From assembly GCA_902788805.1 (NCBI GenBank), contig CADALO010000002.1, positions 192,349 through 256,348 of the forward strand: a stretch of 64,000 bases of DNA, in the 5' to 3' direction. Positions within the stretch are counted from its first letter, which is position 1. Each line of letters opens with the position of its first letter. The notes beneath the pieces are model-generated. The model did no database searches, was not told where the DNA came from, and was given only the letters and a program-made list of their open reading frames with translations. The DNA comes from an uncultured Bacteroidota bacterium (GTDB taxonomy: Bacteria > Bacteroidota > Bacteroidia > Bacteroidales > P3). A program made the translations under genes and the position numbers. Positions 59,749 through 64,000 of the stretch are shown here, one piece after another.

Positions 59749-59918
59749 CACACTGCCCATCTTTTCTAACCTTTTAACCCCTTCAAACACATCAACATAT
59801 CAACAAATCAACATAAATTCCTCCAACCCTCAATCCCTCCAACCCTCAAACCTTTCAACCCTCCAACCCTCAAACTCTCAAACTCTCCAACCCTCAAACT
59901 TTCCTCCCCCCTCTAACA

Positions 59919-60019
59919 CTGGTTGTTGTCCGCTTGTTGTCCGCTTGATGTCCGCTTGTTGTCCGCTTTTAAAGCGGACAACAAGCGGACATCAAGCGGA
60001 CAACAAGCGGACAACCAGT
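59919..60019. repeat. 97 bp palindrome of GTCCGCTTGTT units, copy 2
   Basis: The core is identical to 43109-43205 (centre base 59970). One outer end carries three extra bases, so pairing resumes with ACTGG/CCAGT beyond a small bulge. It lies 131 bp before the promoter box of giant gene 3, the same arrangement as upstream of giant gene 1. Confidence 0.9.
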
Positions 60020-60149
60020 CTTGGTCCCTCTCGGAGGCGGGGTGGGGCAGGGGGCGTTTGGCGACGGGAGTGATTCCTCCCGAAAAATGCTTTTTATATA
60101 TTTTTAGATTTTTTAAGTTTAAAAATGCGGTGGAATTGATAATTATTCC

Positions 60150-60157
60150 TATATTTG
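60150..60157 (+). promoter_or_regulatory. Promoter box of giant gene 3
   Basis: TATATTTG followed by CAG, 128 bp before the ATG at 60285. No clear TTTG lies 19-21 nt upstream. A hairpin CGGGAGTGATTCCTCCCG (60066-60083) lies between the palindrome and the box. Confidence 0.6.
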
Positions 60158-60284
60158 CAGATTGGTGAACAATGCACATTTGCGTCCAGTTGATTGGATG
60201 TCAGATGTTTGCAGGGATTGGGGATATTGTATTCAATCCGATAGTTTGCCAAAAATGAAAGAATAAGCAGTAAAAAGGCACTAA

Positions 60285-63200
60285 ATGATGAAAACTAAAG
60301 AGACTATTTTACGATATATGACGAAGCAATTCAGAACTTTGTTTGTGTTGGCGCTTGCCCTGTTTTCGGTATTGACCGTTCAGGCACAGGCACCTGTCAA
60401 GACTCAACCGCGTATCGGCGGTGCTGTATTTGGTGGCGGTCGTATGGCCGACGTTGGAACCAATACGGTTGTGACTATTGTAAACTGCGACACTATCTCT
60501 GCCGTCTATGGTGGCAATGACATCGCTGGTACCGTCGCCGGTGCCAACGGTTCGACCATCGCTGTCGGTACATTGACTGGCAACGCCCGTGGTGTCACTA
60601 ATGGTGAAATCAACATCGGCTCTGTCTATGGCGGTGGCAACGGCTACTACAAGTATGACAACAACGCTCCCGGCGTGGCTGTGGGTACTACGGTGCTTAC
60701 CGGCAGGACTTTCAGCACCAGTGTCACTGACGTGGCCGGCGGCGACAGCTATGTCTCGTCGGGTACCATCCCCTCCATCGGCAAGACCTCCATCACGGTC
60801 AACACCGACTTCGTCCGTATCGACTCCCTCTTTGGTGGTGCCAAGAATGCTTTCATCACCGGTACCGAAGGGAACAACACCTATATCGACATCAACGGCG
60901 GTGTCATATACGCCGTTTTCGGTGGCAACAACTTCGGCGGTACTTTGGCTGCTGCAAAACAGGTCATCAATGTCGACGGCACCAAGACCAACACCAGTTC
61001 GTCGGTCAACCTGGGCGGCACCTACGCCAACGGCCGTGCCTGGACCAGCGATGACAGCGAGCACGGTATCCGCTACCTCTTCGGCGGCGGCAACAAGGTT
61101 AGCGGCAAGACTGTTGAAATCTATGTCTACGGTGGTCAGATCGATACCCTCTTCGGCGGTGGCAACAGCGCCGACGTTACCAGCACGACGGTCAACGTCA
61201 ATGTGAACAGTCCGCTCTACACCTTGGCCACTTCGCCCTATACCGACCCTACGACCTACGCCTACTCCACTACCACGAGCGTATTCGATATCCGCTGCCT
61301 CTTCGGCGGCAACAACGCTGCCGATATGAGCGGCCTGCCGACGCTGAACCTCACCAGGGGCGGTGTCCACAACGTCTATGGCGGCGGCAACAAGGGTGTG
61401 ATGCTGGCAGCAGACTCCTATACTGACAACTACGCTCGTGAGAGCATCACTCCCACCAGCAACACCAACCACAAGGAAGGCGCCAAGCGTAGCACCAACG
61501 TGTTTGTTAACAGCGACAACATCATTATCGACACCATCTATGGCGGCGGCCAGAGCGCCGGTACGCTCCACGACACCTACGTCGAGATTGCCAACGGTAA
61601 AGTCGGCGTCGTCTATGGCGGTACCAACATTATGGGTCAGATTGGACCCACCCAGGCTGGTGCCCGTCGCGACTTGGCCAAGACCAATGTGTATATCCAC
61701 GGCGGTACGGTCTACAACGCTGTCTTCGGTGCAAGCAACGGTTTGTATCGCTGCCATAACGGAAACATCTATTTGGCTGGCGACAACCCCTTCTTCGCCG
61801 ATGCCAATGCCTACTCATATCTGATAGACCAAAATACCCCGTCGGTCTTTAACAGCTATGTCTACATCACCACCGGTGCCAACATCTACGGCAACGTGTA
61901 CGGCGGCGGCAATATGGCCGTTGTCGGCAAGCCTGCCGCGATTGCCTCGCCCGCAGTGCTTGATATGGGCGGCATCTCTCTGCTCCACATCGACGGCGGT
62001 ACCATCGGTCACGCCGATGGTGGCGACACCATCTGGGGCAACGTCTATGGCGGCGGTAATATGGGTAGTGTCTATGGTGCTGCCGACGTCATTGTCAGCG
62101 GCAGCCCCATCATCTATGGCAACGTCTATGGCGGCAACGACAAGACCGGTCGCGTCTACAGCCCGCTGCGCGGACTTGCTTTGACCGAGATCCACAACAG
62201 CTCGTCGCTGGCACAGGCCTCTGCATTGCGCAGCGAATACCCCGGCCTTCCTGTCGACATTACACAGAACCAGCCCTTGGCTCTTAACGAACAGAATGCA
62301 GCCACCTACACCCTCATCAAAGATACTCCCAAAATCTACGGCTCCGTCTTCGGTGGTGGCAATGGTGACTATGAATACGTAAATACTTATAGTGACAAGG
62401 CGGCTGCCATCACTGCCGGCACCTCTGCCGACCGCGTCGTCATCGACTGCTCGGGAACGGCAAGCGCCGACGAGCGCAGCTCGTTTGTCGACATCAACGT
62501 CGATGAGACAGGCTATGTCAACCGCGTCTTCGGTGGCGGTAACAGCCGTACTACCGGTTATGCCCTCAACAACGGCACCCCTGAAGAAGGTTTTAGCTAT
62601 GTCTTCCTCAACAGCACTGCCGCTCCGGCCAACGATGAGAACCACGTCAATGTCGGCACCATCTTCGGCGGCAACAACAACGTGGAGATGAACAAGGTTC
62701 CGCGTATCGTTATGCTGCAGGGCAAGGTGGGCAACGTCTACGGCGGCGGCAATATGGGCGCTATGACCGGCCTCGCCGTTGTCAGTTCGCTGCCCGTCAG
62801 CACCTACGTCGCCACCCCGAGCCCGAATGTTGTCGTGACCGAGAACATCTATGGCGGCTGCAACGTCGCCGATGTGGAGAACGACACTTACGTCAAGGTT
62901 ACCCAGGGCAAGATTCGCGGCAACGTGTTCGGCGGCAACGACCTCTCCGGTACGGTGGGCATCTCGCACGTCATCATCGACGGTAAAGTCAGCGGCAACC
63001 TTGCCATCAGCGGCAACGTCTATGGCGGTGGCAACGGCGACTATGCATTATACACACAGCAGGTCGATGGCAATGGCGCCTATTATACCAAGACTGATGC
63101 CTCGACGGTTCACGCTTATAATGATGCGGCAGCTGCAGAAGGCGCTTCTGCCGGCGTTGCAGGCAAATACTGCACCAGTCATTTTACCTTCTTTGATCTT

Positions 63201-64000
63201 GACGGCCGTCCCTACGTCGACAGCGCTTCTGTGGTGCTGAACGGCGAGTTCACGATGACCGGCAACGTCTATGGCGGCGGCATCAGCGGTGACTGCCGCA
63301 AGACCAATGTGCTGGTCGATGCCGAAAACGGTACTTTCAACGGAATGATATTCGGTGCAGGCCGTGGTCGCGTCGACAATATGGGCCTGCGCATTGACGG
63401 TACTTGCAAGGAACTCTATATTGGTGTGGCCCAGGATGCCAACGGCGACGGTATCACCGACCGAGACGGCTCTGGCAACATCATCTTCGGCACCGGTAAC
63501 GCTATGGGTAACGTGCTCGACACCGCGTGGCTCACTGTGCGCCGCTTTAAAGCTATGGGCGGCCGCAGCGCAATGTTCGGCGGTGGCCAGAGCGGTAACG
63601 TGGGTACCACGGTGGTCAACTACGAGTCTACCGCTGTCAACCCCATCAAGGCTCTCTACCTTGGCTGCTTGGCATCGAATGTCACCAATGCTGCCACCGG
63701 CATCATCAACGCCACCGAGACCCCCTCGCACGGCGAAGCGATTATCGACACAATCTATGGAGGCAACGACTTCACCGGTCGTGTTGAGCGCACCGAGCTG
63801 ACAATCAACTCGGGTGTCTTCACCCACGTCTTCGGTGCCGGCAACGGCGACTATGACTATGACCAGTGGATTGTCAACCGCACCGAACTTGCTGACGACG
63901 CTTCAACATTGGCTCTTGCCCATTGCGCTGACACGGTTCCCTATACTATGGATGTGGTCGTCAACATCAACGGCGGCAACTTCCTCAACACCGTCTATGG
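60285..64000 (+). CDS. Giant secreted repeat protein 3, N-terminal part (cut by window edge)
   Basis: The frame is open from ATG 60285 (ATGATG; either can start) to the window end, at least 1238 residues. Signal peptide: FRTLFVLALALFSVLTVQAQ. Unlike proteins 1 and 2 it has no Ig-like or FnIII lead domain: after APVKTQP it goes straight to RIGGAVFGGGRMADVGTNTV, which matches protein 2 at its repeat start (VIGGAVFGGGRMADVNGKTE). NxDTIxAVYGGNDIAG, GSVYGGGNGYY and SLFGGAKNAFI blocks are also shared in order. V-Y/F-G-G-G-N repeats continue to the edge. Probably exported and surface-located; length and C-terminus unknown. Confidence 0.88.
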   Translation, partial: MMKTKETILRYMTKQFRTLFVLALALFSVLTVQAQAPVKTQPRIGGAVFGGGRMADVGTNTVVTIVNCDTISAVYGGNDIAGTVAGANGSTIAVGTLTGNARGVTNGEINIGSVYGGGNGYYKYDNNAPGVAVGTTVLTGRTFSTSVTDVAGGDSYVSSGTIPSIGKTSITVNTDFVRIDSLFGGAKNAFITGTEGNNTYIDINGGVIYAVFGGNNFGGTLAAAKQVINVDGTKTNTSSSVNLGGTYANGRAWTSDDSEHGIRYLFGGGNKVSGKTVEIYVYGGQIDTLFGGGNSADVTSTTVNVNVNSPLYTLATSPYTDPTTYAYSTTTSVFDIRCLFGGNNAADMSGLPTLNLTRGGVHNVYGGGNKGVMLAADSYTDNYARESITPTSNTNHKEGAKRSTNVFVNSDNIIIDTIYGGGQSAGTLHDTYVEIANGKVGVVYGGTNIMGQIGPTQAGARRDLAKTNVYIHGGTVYNAVFGASNGLYRCHNGNIYLAGDNPFFADANAYSYLIDQNTPSVFNSYVYITTGANIYGNVYGGGNMAVVGKPAAIASPAVLDMGGISLLHIDGGTIGHADGGDTIWGNVYGGGNMGSVYGAADVIVSGSPIIYGNVYGGNDKTGRVYSPLRGLALTEIHNSSSLAQASALRSEYPGLPVDITQNQPLALNEQNAATYTLIKDTPKIYGSVFGGGNGDYEYVNTYSDKAAAITAGTSADRVVIDCSGTASADERSSFVDINVDETGYVNRVFGGGNSRTTGYALNNGTPEEGFSYVFLNSTAAPANDENHVNVGTIFGGNNNVEMNKVPRIVMLQGKVGNVYGGGNMGAMTGLAVVSSLPVSTYVATPSPNVVVTENIYGGCNVADVENDTYVKVTQGKIRGNVFGGNDLSGTVGISHVIIDGKVSGNLAISGNVYGGGNGDYALYTQQVDGNGAYYTKTDASTVHAYNDAAAAEGASAGVAGKYCTSHFTFFDLDGRPYVDSASVVLNGEFTMTGNVYGGGISGDCRKTNVLVDAENGTFNGMIFGAGRGRVDNMGLRIDGTCKELYIGVAQDANGDGITDRDGSGNIIFGTGNAMGNVLDTAWLTVRRFKAMGGRSAMFGGGQSGNVGTTVVNYESTAVNPIKALYLGCLASNVTNAATGIINATETPSHGEAIIDTIYGGNDFTGRVERTELTINSGVFTHVFGAGNGDYDYDQWIVNRTELADDASTLALAHCADTVPYTMDVVVNINGGNFLNTVY

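Noticed and set aside
59923..60168. 81-codon frame MLSACCPLDVRLLSAF...
   Set aside because: Starts within the palindrome; the same peptide arises at the other copy, and from both strands.

Overview
The window is chromosomal DNA from a member of the Bacteroidales, probably an uncultured gut or rumen lineage. Support for this: Bacteroidetes-type promoters (TTTG about 19 nt before TAnnTTTG, often seen as TATCTTTGC); Bacteroidetes-restricted families (DUF5606, DUF4294, DUF3467); lipoproteins with LAGC/LAAC lipoboxes; few Shine-Dalgarno sequences; and the gene order tRNA cluster - tuf - tRNA-Trp - secE - nusG - rplKAJL - rpoBC - DUF3467. No species can be assigned from the sequence alone.

Layout. 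0-4.6 kb, minus strand: the N-terminal part of metG, then a tightly overlapping three-gene operon for a PNGase F-like N-glycan amidase, an alpha/beta hydrolase lipoprotein and a 71-residue coiled-coil protein. 4.6-12.4 kb: an AT-richer, probably acquired defence-type island. It holds repeat debris, a decayed YhcG/DUF1016 nuclease gene, a type IIS restriction-modification operon (two separate D12 adenine methylases and an AlwI-like endonuclease) and a Fic protein flanked by imperfect direct repeats. 12.4-23.6 kb: housekeeping genes, namely DUF5606, a BadF-type kinase overlapping pyrD, pyrK, an NlpC/P60 peptidase, DUF4294, a PlsC-like acyltransferase, a metallo-beta-lactamase-fold hydrolase overlapping a Na/Pi cotransporter, and RNase R. 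23.7-25.1 kb: the orphaned 3' end of a giant repeat protein with its terminator, a GTAC-rich inverted repeat and a MITE-like element. 25.1-39.2 kb: the transcription/translation superoperon on the minus strand, from five tRNAs down to rpoC. 39.2-43.3 kb: repeat-rich DNA around recR and a GH3 lipoprotein. 43.3-64 kb: a large locus on the plus strand.

The 43-64 kb locus is the most unusual part. A DUF3791 - DUF3990 - small-protein trio, which looks like an ADP-ribosyltransferase-type toxin/antitoxin unit, precedes three giant secreted proteins of 2317, 1994 and more than 1238 residues. These share a roughly 20-residue repeat centred on V-Y/F-G-G-G-N that probably folds as a beta-solenoid. An AAA-ATPase/PD-(D/E)XK gene lies between the first two. 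A 97-101 bp (near-)perfect palindrome occurs about 100-140 bp before the promoter of the first locus and again before the third giant gene. A 72-75 residue copy of the first giant protein's C-terminus sits 20 kb away on the other strand, so the family appears to recombine or be copied around the genome.

The intergenic DNA carries several dispersed families: a 250-320 bp element with 22 bp terminal inverted repeats (three copies), 51 bp inverted repeats, CACGAAT-type 9-mers, and short tandem tracts of 7 bp units. Some of the 7 bp tracts have entered coding sequence (the BadF kinase and rnr). All functional assignments come from reading motifs by eye; no database search was run.
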